The notes under the pieces: generated by a model
Told to the model about the DNA's origin: nothing
What the model saw: only the letters and a program-made list of their open reading frames with translations
Database searches by the model: none
Source of the DNA: Choanephora cucurbitarum
Taxonomy: Eukaryota; Mucoromycota; Mucoromycetes; Mucorales; Choanephoraceae
Length of the DNA stretch: 64,000 nt
Direction of reading: 5' to 3'
Assembly: GCA_025331435.1 (NCBI GenBank)
Contig: JAIWNI010000075.1
Location: forward strand, 1-64,000
Shown: positions 22,680-33,743 of the stretch, piece after piece
How positions within the stretch are numbered: position 1 is the stretch's first letter
How the letters are laid out: each line of letters opens with the position of its first letter
Program-made: the position numbers and the translations under genes

Positions 22680-24417
22680 TTAATATTGATATTGCCATGG
22701 AGTTTGTTTGAGTGGCATAGAATTTATTCTGGTAGGTGCTTGGAACTGAGTAAGGCCAGATCGAATTGGCTGAACGGGTTGCTCCATCAATAAATCATCT
22801 ACGGTCGTAGCTGCTTCAGCTGCAATATTCATACGTGCTTTCAAAGCAGCACTACGTTTATGACTGTTCTGCTCTTGTTCATCTGTTGCATCTTGTTCAG
22901 GAGCAACGGCAAGACCTGTACGATGTGTCTTTTGGGGTTCTCGATCAGGTAACACGACACCTCTACGCGCACGGTTGCCTCTTCGTTTACGTCTAAAACA
23001 CATGTTAGACACAATCTATACCATTTATTTTATCTTTCTTTTTTTTTTACCTTGCTTCTCGCATACGGTCCTTTTCCATCTTCTCTACTGCTGCATCTGA
23101 TAATTCAATGACAGAAGGTGTAAACTGCTCTACAGATTGGTGATCGCGTACAATGTTTTGAAGTAGCGGTAAGAAACTATGTCGCATTTCATCATCCATT
23201 GTCGCTTCACTATTGAACTCATAGCCAGCAAGTAATAAAGATTTGATATGTACATGAATCTGTTCTCGAATCGAATGGGCAATGGCCGTTCTATCAACAG
23301 ATGAATACCTAATGAATCTTCTTGTTCTCTCATATACTTTTACTGTTTTACCTACTTGAACTCGCCACCTAAGCCAAGATCCTTTACCAAGTTGGCAGCA
23401 AACTCTTCAGGTGAATTTTTTGGACAGCTAATATCCCATTCAAATTGATCAATCAACTCCCAATTACCGACGGTCACATCTAACTTGATCACTGTCCTCA
23501 GCTCTTGCTGTCTTGCTTCACCTTCATGCACTTCTTGTAATAAGCTAGAGGCATTTAAATTATAGTCTTCTATCTGTTCTCGGATGGCTCTGGCTATTTG
23601 ATCTGAAAAGATGTTGGCAGGCAATTTCAGATCATCACACATCACATCCGCAAATTGTTCAGGCGATACTAGAGACTCTATGTTTTTTTTTAAACTTAAA
23701 GGTTAACACTGTTTGAACAAGGCTACAGAGATATGCTGTTTACCATGTAAATTCCAAGTAAATGTATCTCTTAACTTGTAACCTTCATGTTCTAATTCAA
23801 TTCGAATAGGCACTAACGTCTCTTCCTTTTTAGCTTGTTCCACAAGCACATCTAAGGGACTAAGCAAGAGAGCATCAGCAATCAACTCACTTCTCTAAAT
23901 ATTTCTCTACTTACAATCGAAAACTAGGCTCCCTTTTACTCATTCGAAAAGATCGTTTTTCATGAGGATAACGAATACGGTAAGGATGCACTAGCCGACC
24001 TTCTCCTCGATAACCAGGCCCAAATATAACAGTAGGTCCGTGTTGCATACGCGCCCTTCTTTCCATACTGGCTAATTCGATTTCTTTCTTTTTTGATTGA
24101 GCCAATTCAATATGCTGTTTGTGCTGGAGATTGAGTACTTGCTGATAAGCTTCGTCACGCTCTTGGTATTGCTTGAGATTCCTTTTTTGAACAGGAGTCT
24201 CTACAGGTATAGGCTTAGACTCAATGATAGGTTTAGGCGTGGTGAGACGAGCACGTTGAGATGAAGGTTGTCTGATGAGAGGTGGTTTTGGCTTAGGTCT
24301 AGAAGGAGGTATGAAAGCTTGATGACGCTGCTTTTGTTGCATCATGCTGGCAAGTCTTTGTTGTTGTTGCTGGATTTGCAACTGTTGGTATTGAAGTTGA
24401 CTGAGATTAGCTTGCAT
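22680..24417 (-). CDS. SNF5: SNF5/SMARCB1/Sfh1-type chromatin-remodelling subunit
   Basis: The N-terminus is Gln-rich (QYQQLQIQQQQQRL), then Pro/Lys-rich. The SNF5 domain has two repeats: LVPIRIELEHEGYKLRDTF with SPEQFADVMCDDLKLP, then VIKLDVTVGNWELIDQFEWD with SPEEFAANLVKDLGLGGEFK. A basic C-terminal RKRRGNRARRG follows. Secure exons in transcription order are those ending at 23744, then 23677-23356, 23308-23051 and 22992-22680. The first junction is ambiguous. An 88-nt intron (23939-23852) gives 492 residues, and a 22-nt intron (23914-23893) gives 514 residues. Both keep frame, and I favour the longer intron. SNF5-family proteins are core subunits of SWI/SNF or RSC complexes in the nucleus and bind the nucleosome acidic patch (family knowledge). 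I cannot tell the Snf5 from the Sfh1 paralogue. Confidence 0.92.
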
Positions 24418-25644
24418 CAGGATGGTGTTGGTATCTGATGATATATCAATAAAAATTAGAGGATGTGTTTATCTCATCCTTTCATTCGCAGCCAGAACAC
24501 AACTCTACCTTAATGATTTAGTTTGCTTTTTTTTTTTTTAGAAACGAAACAAAACAAACAGCTTGTTGTCAGTTAGGGACCAGGAACTCACAAGATCTTT
24601 TCACGTCCCGCGCAAATCAAAGGGTTTAATCTGATCAGGTAAATTTTAGTTGCGCTTGAAATGAGATTATGCATAAATGATAAAAACAATGAGTTGAGCA
24701 GTTTAGATTGAAGGGCAGCTGAGAGCATGTCAGGTTGACTATGACAAAAAACAGATATAACGAAAGTTTTTTTTTTGGGTTTATTCTAATGACATAGGTA
24801 AACCAAAAGACCGTGTAGTGTGTATTTTGTCATGGTACCCATATATGAACGAATGTAGCACTACATAGATACATTAACCCTTCAATTCAAGAGCGTTTTG
24901 TTCAAAAACATGTAAGACTGAAGCTTCTTGGCGTTCTTCATCAGATTAAGCAATGTAGCTATAGCACAACAGAACACATTGAAGGAAAACAAAGAGCAAG
25001 AAGGAGATGAGAGGCTTATTGTACACGATCATTTTTTGCAAGTTTTATGATTCGGAATCTATTCAATCGGTTTGATAGGGCTGAGTAAATGCAGTCGTGT
25101 TGCTTTCAATAAATCAGTCTGCTTTTCTGTTATAGCTTAGCTAAAGATAAAAGTGGAGGCTGTTGTCATTTAACAGCAAAATCTTGGACATCAAAGGACA
25201 ATAAGCACTTCAAAATCGCTCTGAAAATACTCCATAAACCAAATCATTCATCTTCCTCATCAAACAACAAGAATAAGACATTATAACAACTGACAAAGTT
25301 ATGCAAATCTGTTTATCTTCTCCATTATCTATCGATCATGGTTAAGATCCAACAAGTGAACGAATGATTAACCTGCCAGTTATTTAAAATCCTCATCAGA
25401 ACGATTGCAGGCGATAAAATAGAAATAGCCATGGCTAAGGTAATAAACGAAAGCAAGTTCGTCATGATTGGCCTAAGCAATGTATTCTGAACAATATTAT
25501 TGGACTTGGGTTGCCGATTCCATTGCGATTTATCTTTTGATTTCCTAATAATGACCGTTCGCTTTTATAATATTTGGTCCAGAAGTATTACTATTTGAGC
25601 TATAGTTTACCAAAAAAAGTATTGATGAGCTTATCTAAACACCT
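24418..25644. other. intergenic stretch upstream of SNF5
   Basis: No gene is visible. The first 150 bases hold the CT- and T-rich leader of the minus-strand SNF5 gene. The remainder has no frame above about 60 codons with any motif. Confidence 0.4.
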
Positions 25645-25824
25645 AAGTCTTACCATTCTCTCTACATATACTTGCGCGTTTAAGCAGTCAGTGCACCAAC
25701 TGGATTCAACACCAGCTTCAACAACCTTTAGTACTGTTATGTTTGGTTGGATATGCGTATAGAGTACCACTGTTGTCTTTGGCCAGAAAGCAGAATAGTA
25801 ACAAAGCGAGAAGAAGAATATGAA
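25645..25824 (-). repeat. diverged inverted copy of the 33.6-kb repeat (putative secreted-protein exon, broken)
   Basis: The reverse strand aligns over about 180 bp with 33564-33743, by eye roughly 80 percent identical. Shared blocks include AGACAACAG, CCAACCAAACATAACA and TTGGTGCACTGACTGC. In the frame that is open in the other copy, this copy has stop codons after a hydrophobic start with LALLLFCFLAKDNSG. Both copies end at ATG-GTAAGA, which looks like a splice donor. I interpret it as a pseudo-exon of a small secreted protein. Confidence 0.55.
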
Positions 25825-27066
25825 CACTTGTTTTAAGGTTATGATGTAAAACTGTTTACTCCTGAATCAGTAATAGAATGTTTTGTTTATGGATCATAAC
25901 AAGCAAGCTGTTTCTTATGCTATGATGAACTTTGTATTTTCGATATAGCCTATCGGGTTAGTATTATTTTTCGTTCTAGAACCAAATCTTGCTATTCTTT
26001 ATCAAGAAGTGATTTCCAGAAATAGCATACAACAAAGGAAGTCAAACAGGGTTTCACAGTTTCCTTCTGCACCCCCCCCTCCTTGTCAATTCTATATTAG
26101 GTCATCGTAAAGTAATGATCATGTTGCTATCAAAAAACCAGGGCTTTTTGGCTGATTCGTAATACCTCCTCTGCTTTTAAAGATGACAGCATGAATGATG
26201 AAATCTATCACCTTTCATTAGCTTCAGCACATGCATTGCGGCTAGTAGATTATAAGATCAAGCAGGAAATACTAGTTGATTTTGTTTCTTTGTCTCTTGC
26301 ATTAGGCAACAACCAATGAATCTGAATGGTTTTCAAAAGTATCGTACCATATTTCTGTCCATACATAGCCGGGAGAGTAAGATAAAGAAATATAGAAAAT
26401 CAACCCCCTTTTTTGGCTTTTCCTTTTCAAAATATACTGACCTCATTAATTTATTGCCACTTACTATATAGGATATTATCACACTCAACTAAAGCATTAA
26501 TTATGTAGTCAAATATAAATGACACATCTAATTATAGTCAACTGAAACATGAGCACACATATAATTATAATGGTACCTGTCTCATTGAGCACACTACAAA
26601 GAGTCGAAACTAATTAAATTTGTGTAGGCTGTCTGTTTCTGTCTGAAGAAGGCCTGTATAAGGTTCTTAATTTAAGGAATAAAAGAGATAAACTACATTC
26701 TTTACGGACACCTACACTGCAGAATGAAAAATAAGCAATTGGTGTTGAAAAAGTAACAGTATCTTCTTTAAACAACAGATCACCTTTACTCCTTTTAATC
26801 AGCTGTGATAATTGTTTTGACATTTGACCCATTATTTTGTTAGTAAACCCTATATAACGTGAGCGGACTTTTTTGAAAATTCAGTGGAAACAAAGTTTTC
26901 GAAACATGCAAATTAAGTCATCACCTCTCTCTCTCTATTTTTCTTTTGTATATTTTTTTTTCTCTCTCAATTCATAACAATAACCCTTTTGGAGAGAGAG
27001 AGAAATAAAGTGAGAGTAAAAGAGGGTTTCTCCAGAGTTAAGGATTATTCGTTTTTTTTTTTGTAG
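25825..27066. other. intergenic stretch upstream of the RVxF protein, with CT/GA inverted repeat
   Basis: No gene is supported before the first recognised exon. A CTCTCTCTCTCT run at about 26930 and a GAGAGAGAGAGA run at about 26995 are reverse complements some 50 bp apart and could fold in the leader RNA of the downstream gene. The true first exon of that gene may lie in this interval (for example the ATG at 26906). Confidence 0.4.
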
Positions 27067-28334
27067 CCAACCTGCCTCTATATTATTTTCAAACTGGAAC
27101 AACCTAATCTCACTAATCTTGAGTCATCGACTATCTGTGGTCCTGGTGACCCAGTCTTGTTATACGTTCATTGTACACCACATAAACCCGATCCTCATGT
27201 TAAGATTCGAAGACAAACAACACCTAGTGGTATTCCACCTGTCATTATTGGTAAAGACATACATTCTAAACGAAATACACAGGTAGACTGATTCCTTTTT
27301 TTTTCTTAGTGACAGGCACGAAACAAGAAGGTAAACTACCAGAGATATCTGATGAACGACCTGATCGATCCGTCAAGATTATTGTGTTGGACTTGAGAGA
27401 CGAACATCAGACGACCTTAGTAGAGAATCAACCAGCATCCAAGTTCAAAAAGATGCCTAAGGAAATGTGGGATAATGTGTTGTCGATCCGTATGGCCTTT
27501 CGACCAAATCAACCAACTGAATGTCCTATTCAAACATCACCTACCATTGATGTCTATACCAATATTTTACCTAAATCTACTATGGTACCTCCAAACCATA
27601 ATGTAAACATGTATCCCAATGTCATGTTACCTCCACCACCTCCATTACCGCAGACCTATATGAACCCACAGCAAAACTATCTCATGGCAGCTGCTCAATC
27701 CATCATGAATGCAGCTGTTAACTATAATATGTATCCTTATATGATGCAAGCACCACCACCACCGCCACCGCCACCGGCTATGAATAGAATGCAAGCAGCT
27801 TCTCCCATGCTTCAATACAACAATAATAGTAACATAAAACGAAAACCGGTTCAGCTACAACCTCCTCAACCTACACCTTATCTGTCACCTCAATTAGAAC
27901 AACGTATACAACGTAAGAAGACATCCAATCAAAAACAGCCACCACTGTTACCACAGCAACAACCGTTACCACGGCAACCATATCAACAACAACAACAACA
28001 GATGTATCCTTCTACAGCCAAAAAACGAGTCAGATTTGATGAATCGTTACAGATATTTGAATATCAGCCTGAGTCTTCTGAAGATGAAGAAGGAAGCATT
28101 GATATGCATGATTACATTCAACCTCATCCAGATGATTACTATTATACCCAAGATTATGCCTCTTACTCACCTTATTCTCCACCTGAGCCTATCAGAAGAC
28201 CAAATGGTAGAAGACCAACTTATTATTATCCACCTGAGCCTATACAAGAAGATGAAGATTGGGGTGATTTATGGAAAAGAAGAGATTTCCTTGCAAGACA
28301 CTCTTCTACTTCAAGAAAATCATCGCAACTTTAA
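27067..28334 (+). CDS. proline/glutamine-rich protein with PP1-docking RVxF motif (5' end uncertain)
   Basis: Two exons, 27067-27250 and 27310-28334, are certain from frame continuity. A preceding exon must supply the start and was not fixed. The N-terminal part (FKLEQPNLTNLESS, GPGDPVLLYVHCTP, IRRQTTPSGIPPVIIG, SVKIIVLDLRDEHQ) looks like a folded beta-rich domain that I do not recognise. After it come proline runs (eight prolines at about 27753-27776), Gln-rich stretches, and KKRVRFDESLQIFEYQP, a textbook RVxF docking motif for protein phosphatase 1 followed by an acidic ESSEDEEG stretch. A Tyr/Pro-rich tail ends in Ser/Arg. The motif suggests a PP1 regulatory or targeting subunit (inference). 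Domain identity is unknown. Confidence 0.7.
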
Positions 28335-28380
28335 AAACCAGAAAAGTTACGCGACGCGTATTTTTTTTTCTTGTTTCTAT

Positions 28381-28412
28381 TGTGTGTGTGTGTGTGTGTG
28401 TGTGCGTGTGTG
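28381..28412. repeat. (TG)n microsatellite
   Basis: About 16 TG dinucleotides with one C interruption lie in the 3' flank of the RVxF gene. A CT-rich tract follows at 28527-28562. Confidence 0.95.
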
Positions 28413-28626
28413 ACTTTTTCAGACTATAAATTTTTTCCCTTAATCACAGCTTGTATATTACTAGATAACATTCTCTCTCCTTAAATTCTATTGTTCCATT
28501 TTATATCACACCAACACTTGCTCATCCTCTCCCTCTCTCTCTCTCTTTCTTTCTTTCTCTTTGCTTTGTAATAACAATAATAATAAAAAGTTGTCAACCT
28601 CTTCTTTTTGTTGATTATAAGAAAAG

Positions 28627-30149
28627 ATGGAACAAGGACTTTCTTCACAACACGTAAATGACTTTTTTCTAAAAATAAAACATCAGAAACTCACAAGCGA
28701 TTAGGAGAACTTGATGGGATCTCTCAAATCAACAAAGAGCAACCAAATAGACTTGAAGAAGGCAGTGTTTGATACCAAGTTGATGCCATCTCAACGATCG
28801 CGTGCTATTCTATTGGACAAAAGTAATGATTCAATTCAGGTAAATTAAGAGCACAAGCAGAAAATGAACACAATCTTACATTTATTTAGAAAGCGCCTTA
28901 TGAATCAAATGCAAAGAAAGTAGAGAAATTAGTAGTAGAGAAGGATACCCTGAATGTAATAGATGACGATGAATATAAACCTTATGTACTTGATTTTTAT
29001 GAGACCAACAAACAAGAAAAAGAAGAAGAGGAGAAAGAAGAAGAGTTTCCTGTTGTGCCAGTCTTACCGATTGAAGTACCAGATCACATGAAGCACCTCT
29101 TCTTTCCACAACGTACCAACCATAAACATGCATTACATGAAGAAGAAAGGCGTGATAGCAAGCGTATCAAGATTAATATAGACAGCACTACCACAACCAC
29201 TTCTTCTTCTAGCTGGCCACTGTTAAACTCTTCTCATAACGACCTTGAATTCAAAGCAACTGAAGAAGCTGTATTACATGATAAACAACAAGAGGAACGA
29301 GCCAAACAAGCCATGCTTCAGACAACACAATCACTACGTGAAGATCAATGGAATGATCCCATGTTGATGGCCGAATATGCAGGCGAAATCTTTGGCCATC
29401 TCTATGATAGTGAGCCCAGTACAATGGCTGATCCCAACTATTCTAACCTTCAACAACATGAGGTTACTTGGGGCATGCGTAGTGTGCTGATTGATTGGAT
29501 CATTGAGATTCATTTCTTGTTTGGTCTACTACCAGAGACTCTGTTTCTGACAGTGAATATCATTGACCGCTTCTTGTCTCAGCGTACTGTAGTCCTGGGC
29601 AAACTTCAGTTGGTCGGGATTACAGCCTTATTTATTGCAGCCAAATTTGAAGAACTCTCAACACCCCCAATGCATGATTTCTTGTTTATGACCGATAATG
29701 CAGTGAGCGAAGAAGAACTGATCAAGGCAGAACGGTTTATCCTACAGGTTTTAGACTTTAAGCTGTGTTACCCTAACCCACTTAACTTCTTGCGACGTGT
29801 CTGTACTGAAGAGATGAATTGCGATATCCACACACGTACCTTGGCCAAGTATTTCATGGAGGCCTCTTGTATTGACCATCGGTTCATTGGTGTTCGCCCT
29901 TCCTTAATTGCTGCTGCCTCTCTCTGGCTAGCTAAGCGTATGTTAGCCAAGGGTAAATGGAACACAAGTCTAACCAAGTTATCTGGTTACGCACCTGAAG
30001 ATCTCAAATCGACGGTCGAACTTATGCTGGATTATCTTGCTCAACCTGTGACACATGATGCCTTTTTTCGAAAATGGTCTACTAAACGCTGTGCCAAAGC
30101 CAGTATTTTTGTACGTGATTGGATCAATCGCTATTATGTAAATAAATAA
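28627..30149 (+). CDS. B-type cyclin
   Basis: Exons 28627-28653, 28705-28839 and 28890-30149 give 474 codons (473 residues). The N-terminal region has a destruction box RAILLDKSN (RxxLxxxxN) near residue 45. Then come acidic KEEEEKEEE and a basic RRDSKRIKI patch. The cyclin_N box starts at MRSVLIDWIIEIHFLFGLLPETL and contains LQLVGITALFIAAKFEE. The cyclin_C domain follows (FLRRVCTEEM, RPSLIAAASLWLAKRM) and ends at IFVRDWINRYYVNK. B-type cyclins activate Cdk1 for mitotic entry and are degraded through the APC/C at the D-box (family knowledge). The first exon has only nine codons. Confidence 0.94.
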
Positions 30150-30632
30150 ACAAAACCACAAGAATCCTTTCTCTATGTTGTCAATAGGACCAAATTTATT
30201 ACAATTTTTAAAGACAGATAAAAAAAATCTATTATAGAAGAAACAAGCTTTTTTCTATCGTGTTCTTTGACATTTTTTTTTGGGGGAGAGAGAGAGAAAG
30301 GGTTTCTACGCCAAAATAAATCATAATTTTGTTCTGAATTGTTCTTTTTTTTCAGCAGTTAAAGGAACGTACTTTTTTTTGGTCAACATGTTTATGCCTA
30401 AAACATGTTCTGTCTCTATATAACAGACTCCCTTGTTCTTTTTTTTTCGGTTCTTTTTTCTCTGCTTTCTTTCTGCTTCTTTTTCGCTTTTTGTGTATCC
30501 CACTCCAAACACTCTTTTCTTCTCTTTTTTTTTCCCTCTCTTTTTCTTTTTTCTGTCACTGTTGAATTGCATTTTTCTTTTTTTCTGTCTTTACTCGTTT
30601 TCTCTTTCTCAAAAACAAAATAACCAAAAAGC
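30150..30632. other. cyclin 3' flank and CT-rich leader of the next gene
   Basis: From 30420 to 30610 the plus strand is almost pure T/C with TTC and CTT repeats, a leader type seen at other starts in this window. The frames in it are low-complexity and not convincing genes. Confidence 0.6.
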
Positions 30633-31277
30633 ATGAATATTACTTCTGTACTACCTCCTCTTACCACCACATCTTCTACAAACTCCACTGCTACTGCTGC
30701 TGTTGCTGCTGTTGCTTCTAATACGAATTCGACCATGTCATCTTCTCTATCCAACAGTGACCGCAATTTTATTGAATTCACTCGATGTTTATACAAAGTG
30801 AAGTCAGTAGTCCAAGAATTAGAGGTGTTTAGTCATACTGTCCAGTCTAGCGTTCATTATCACTATGAAGGCAATGCACATGAATTGGTTCATCAAGTAC
30901 AACAATACCTTGAAAACTCTTTTAAGAAATTCAATCATCTCTGCCATATCTTGCTAGCTGTCCTGTCAAAACTAGAACATCAGACTGTCAAAAAGGAGCG
31001 CATTGATTCATACCGACAGGAGATCATGAATGAGTGGCGAAAGGCCATTTTAGTCCGACAAGACCTTGTCCAACTTGTTCAACGGAAGCATAAAGATCGA
31101 CTTTGTCAAACCATGATGCCTTCACCTTCGTCACAACAAGATCATACTCATGTAAATGACGTAGAAGACGAAGAGGAAGAAAATGATAGCTCAACAGAAA
31201 GTTCTGTCACTCCAGAGCCAAAATCATCTCAAGAATTATCTTTACATTCATCATCATCATCTTCTTCATCATCATGA
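30633..31277 (+). CDS. hypothetical helical protein with Ser/Thr-rich ends
   Basis: The single-exon frame of 214 residues begins after a long CT-rich leader. The N-terminal 45 residues are Thr/Ser/Ala-rich. Residues 46-160 are amphipathic and helical (FTRCLYKVKSVVQELEVF, HELVHQVQQYLENSFKKFNH, EWRKAILVRQDLVQLVQRK), suggesting a helical bundle or coiled coil. The C-terminus is acidic (DVEDEEEEND) and ends in about nine Ser from a TCA/TCT repeat. No family is recognised. The balanced middle region and good start context argue that it is a real gene. Confidence 0.6.
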   Translation: MNITSVLPPLTTTSSTNSTATAAVAAVASNTNSTMSSSLSNSDRNFIEFTRCLYKVKSVVQELEVFSHTVQSSVHYHYEGNAHELVHQVQQYLENSFKKFNHLCHILLAVLSKLEHQTVKKERIDSYRQEIMNEWRKAILVRQDLVQLVQRKHKDRLCQTMMPSPSSQQDHTHVNDVEDEEEENDSSTESSVTPEPKSSQELSLHSSSSSSSSS

Positions 31278-31444
31278 TTTAATTTTTTTTTATTTATTTA
31301 TTTATTTCCCTCCCCCTTTCCCAATCAGATCATTTTTTAAGCAGTAAAATGATCAACTTTTTTTTGATTTCGTCTCTTTATTATTATCTAATTCAAATGT
31401 ACAAAGATTGGTATTTAAGTGTAATTATTTTTTTCTTTTGCTTG

Positions 31445-33236
31445 TTAATCGGATTGGGGTGATTTACAAACTGCCTTATGGCCTGCCTTCCAATGTTCTT
31501 TTTGGCATTCTCGAGAACAATAAGCAACACGCTGACATCGACCACAGCGCTTGAAACTTCCGGGTTCTTCTTCCCTTTTGTCACAGTCCACATGAGCACA
31601 GTGACGATGACTGATGTTATCAGATGCTGCCTCTTTAGCCAATTGGCGAATCAGCTTCTCTTGATCTGCTTGACTTAACTTTTCAAAGTTATCAAAGTTT
31701 TCTTTCTCAAGTGCCACACGGGCTGCCATCTTGGCTCTGAGGATACGAACAAGGTAATTGTAGGCCTCAAGGTCGCCTCGGACAAGAGCCAATTCCATAT
31801 AGTTCTGTGCCTTATCCATATCATAGAGACCATAGTCTTTAGATCCAAAGATAAGACCTAGCATCATCATGGCATCTGCGTCACCATTATTAGCTGCGTC
31901 CTAAATTAAACAGGTTTAAATATGCTTTTTTCTAATAAAGTGATACAAAAACACTTACTTCCATCAATTCAATGCCTGTAACTACATAATCTTCTGGTTC
32001 ACTCCCAGGATTACCAGCTTCTTTTGCAAGATCAGCATTCTTTGACATCAACAAATACATTCTACCCACTGTGTGTCGAAAATAGAGAGAAATTTAAGTT
32101 TGTACGAAAGGGTAATTTTCTTGTGCTACTTACATGCATTACATGATGCGGAAAATCCCCATTGCTTGGCTCTTTCGAAATATTCGATGGCCTTCTTAAT
32201 ATCTCTAAATCTAGAAGTTTCCTGAGTAAATCCTTGATAAATAATACCCAGATTATGAGCCGAATCGGGATAACCTATAAAAGTCAATTGGGTGAGCGAG
32301 CTGAATTAAAAAAGTGTTCTCTTTCTTTCTTTTATTTTCTCTGTTCTTCTTATACCTTCTCCATAAGCCTTTGTATAGTATTCAATAGCTTTTGAAATAT
32401 CCTTTTCACAGCCAATACCATTCTCTAAGAAAAAACCTAGTTTATGACATGCCATCTATACATCAAGAAAAAAAAAGTAAGCAACCGTGCCATTTCCCAC
32501 TAAAATAACACTTTACTGGGTTCGAAGCATCAGCTGCCTTCTTGTACCAATTGTAAGCCAACTCTTTAGCTGTAGGAGTCTTTTGTTTCAAATTAGCACC
32601 TCCTGCCAATTTCTCTTCTTGCATGAAAAAGGAGCCAATTTGAACAGCAGCCATTGTATAACCCTTTTCAAATGCACGTTCCAACAAACGCTTAGCACCT
32701 TCGAAATTAGGACTGGCGGCAGGACTCATGGAGGCACGATCGTCGGGGCCTGAGGGTTCTCGACGGATACCTCCGTACAACAAACTACCCATGATCAAGT
32801 CATGAATACTAGCCTCTTGATCTTCATCCAGTGACAATCCTTCAGCTGCTTTGTCGATGTTCATGTCGGTTGTCGAAAGCTTTTCAACTGCTTCACGTTG
32901 AATGGTGTCAAACAATTTGTATTCTTCGGACCATACATGGTTGGCACGTTCAAGCTTTGAGAGAAAAAAGAGTGATTGAGAAATTGAGAAAGCCGAGTGT
33001 TTAGTATCTTAACTTACCTTCTTGCCCACATTATTACGCTTTTCATATTCGGCTGCTAATTGTTGAGCTGCAATAGGCAAGGCAGTAGGCATCTGCTTGG
33101 CAAACTCAGGATCAGTTTCGTTGTAGAGAGCGACAAGTAAACGAGACTGTTGTTCGGTCATGCCCAAGAAAGCAGGAACTTCAAGCATGCCGGCATTAGG
33201 GTCCATGGTGGACTCATCGTGAGGTTGAATGGACAT
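31445..33236 (-). CDS. Sel1-repeat protein with C-terminal MYND zinc finger
   Basis: Six exons in transcription order (33236-33018, 32954-32517, 32455-32356, 32274-32134, 32068-31959, 31900-31445) give 488 codons (487 residues). The middle holds Sel1-like (TPR-related) repeats: AKRLLERAFEKGYTMAAVQIG, AYNWYKKAADASNP, ACHKLGFFLENGIG, AIEYYTKAYGEGYPDSAHNLG, AIEYFERAKQWG and AQNYMELALVRGDLEAYNYL. The C-terminus is a MYND finger with ligands in CAHVDC, CGRCQ, YCSRECQKEHW and HKAVC. Sel1 repeats are scaffolds for protein assemblies and MYND fingers bind proline-rich peptides (family knowledge). The combination suggests an adaptor. Its pathway is unknown. The first intron boundaries are strongly supported by helix-to-helix continuity. 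Confidence 0.88.
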
Positions 33237-33563
33237 AGTTCAAGATCTGTTAGTAAAAACAAAATATTAGAAAAAAATAATTCAAATTCAAGTCTCTTGA
33301 TTTGAAAGAGTGGCTTGTTCACGCCATTTCTCCCCATACCCCCCCCCCCTCCCCCACTTCTTAAGAACGGACTGTTGTGGCTTACATGTCCTTTTCTAGC
33401 ATAATTCTGGAAATGATGCCTGTTGACGATCCATACGTATTTAGCGTCATAAAATGAGTTGGGCTATCAAAATATTTATATAGAATCCCAATTGTTTTCA
33501 GTAGAAAGTAAGCATATTTAGGCTGAGGCTTAAACGATTTTATAGCACGATGACGAAGTAAGT

Positions 33564-33743
33564 ATTCACATTCTCGCTTTGTTGCTCGTCTGCTTTCTGG
33601 CTAAAGACAACAGCGGTGCTCAGCTTCCATGCGCATACCTAACCAAACATAACAATGGTAAAACTTATCGAGGTGTTGGAGCTAGTTGGTGCACTGACTG
33701 CTCAAACGAGCAAGCTTATATAGAGAGAATGGTAAGACCCAGG
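33564..33743 (+). repeat. open copy of a duplicated putative secreted-protein exon
   Basis: The frame reads IHILALLLVCFLAKDNSG, a signal-peptide-like start, then a short stretch with cysteines in LPCAYL and SWCTDCSNEQ, and ends at ERM followed by GTAAGA. It matches the inverted copy at 25645-25824, including the apparent donor site. No ATG is visible in a good position and no downstream exon was identified, so this is probably a gene fragment. No family is recognised. Confidence 0.5.

Noticed and set aside
28036..28413. 125-codon overlapping frame inside the RVxF gene
   Set aside because: It is a shifted reading of a Tyr/Asp/Pro-rich coding region running into the TG repeat.
30321..30796. 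Lys/Arg-rich minus frames and Phe-rich plus frames
   Set aside because: They are translations of the CT-rich leader of the 30633 gene and are of low complexity.
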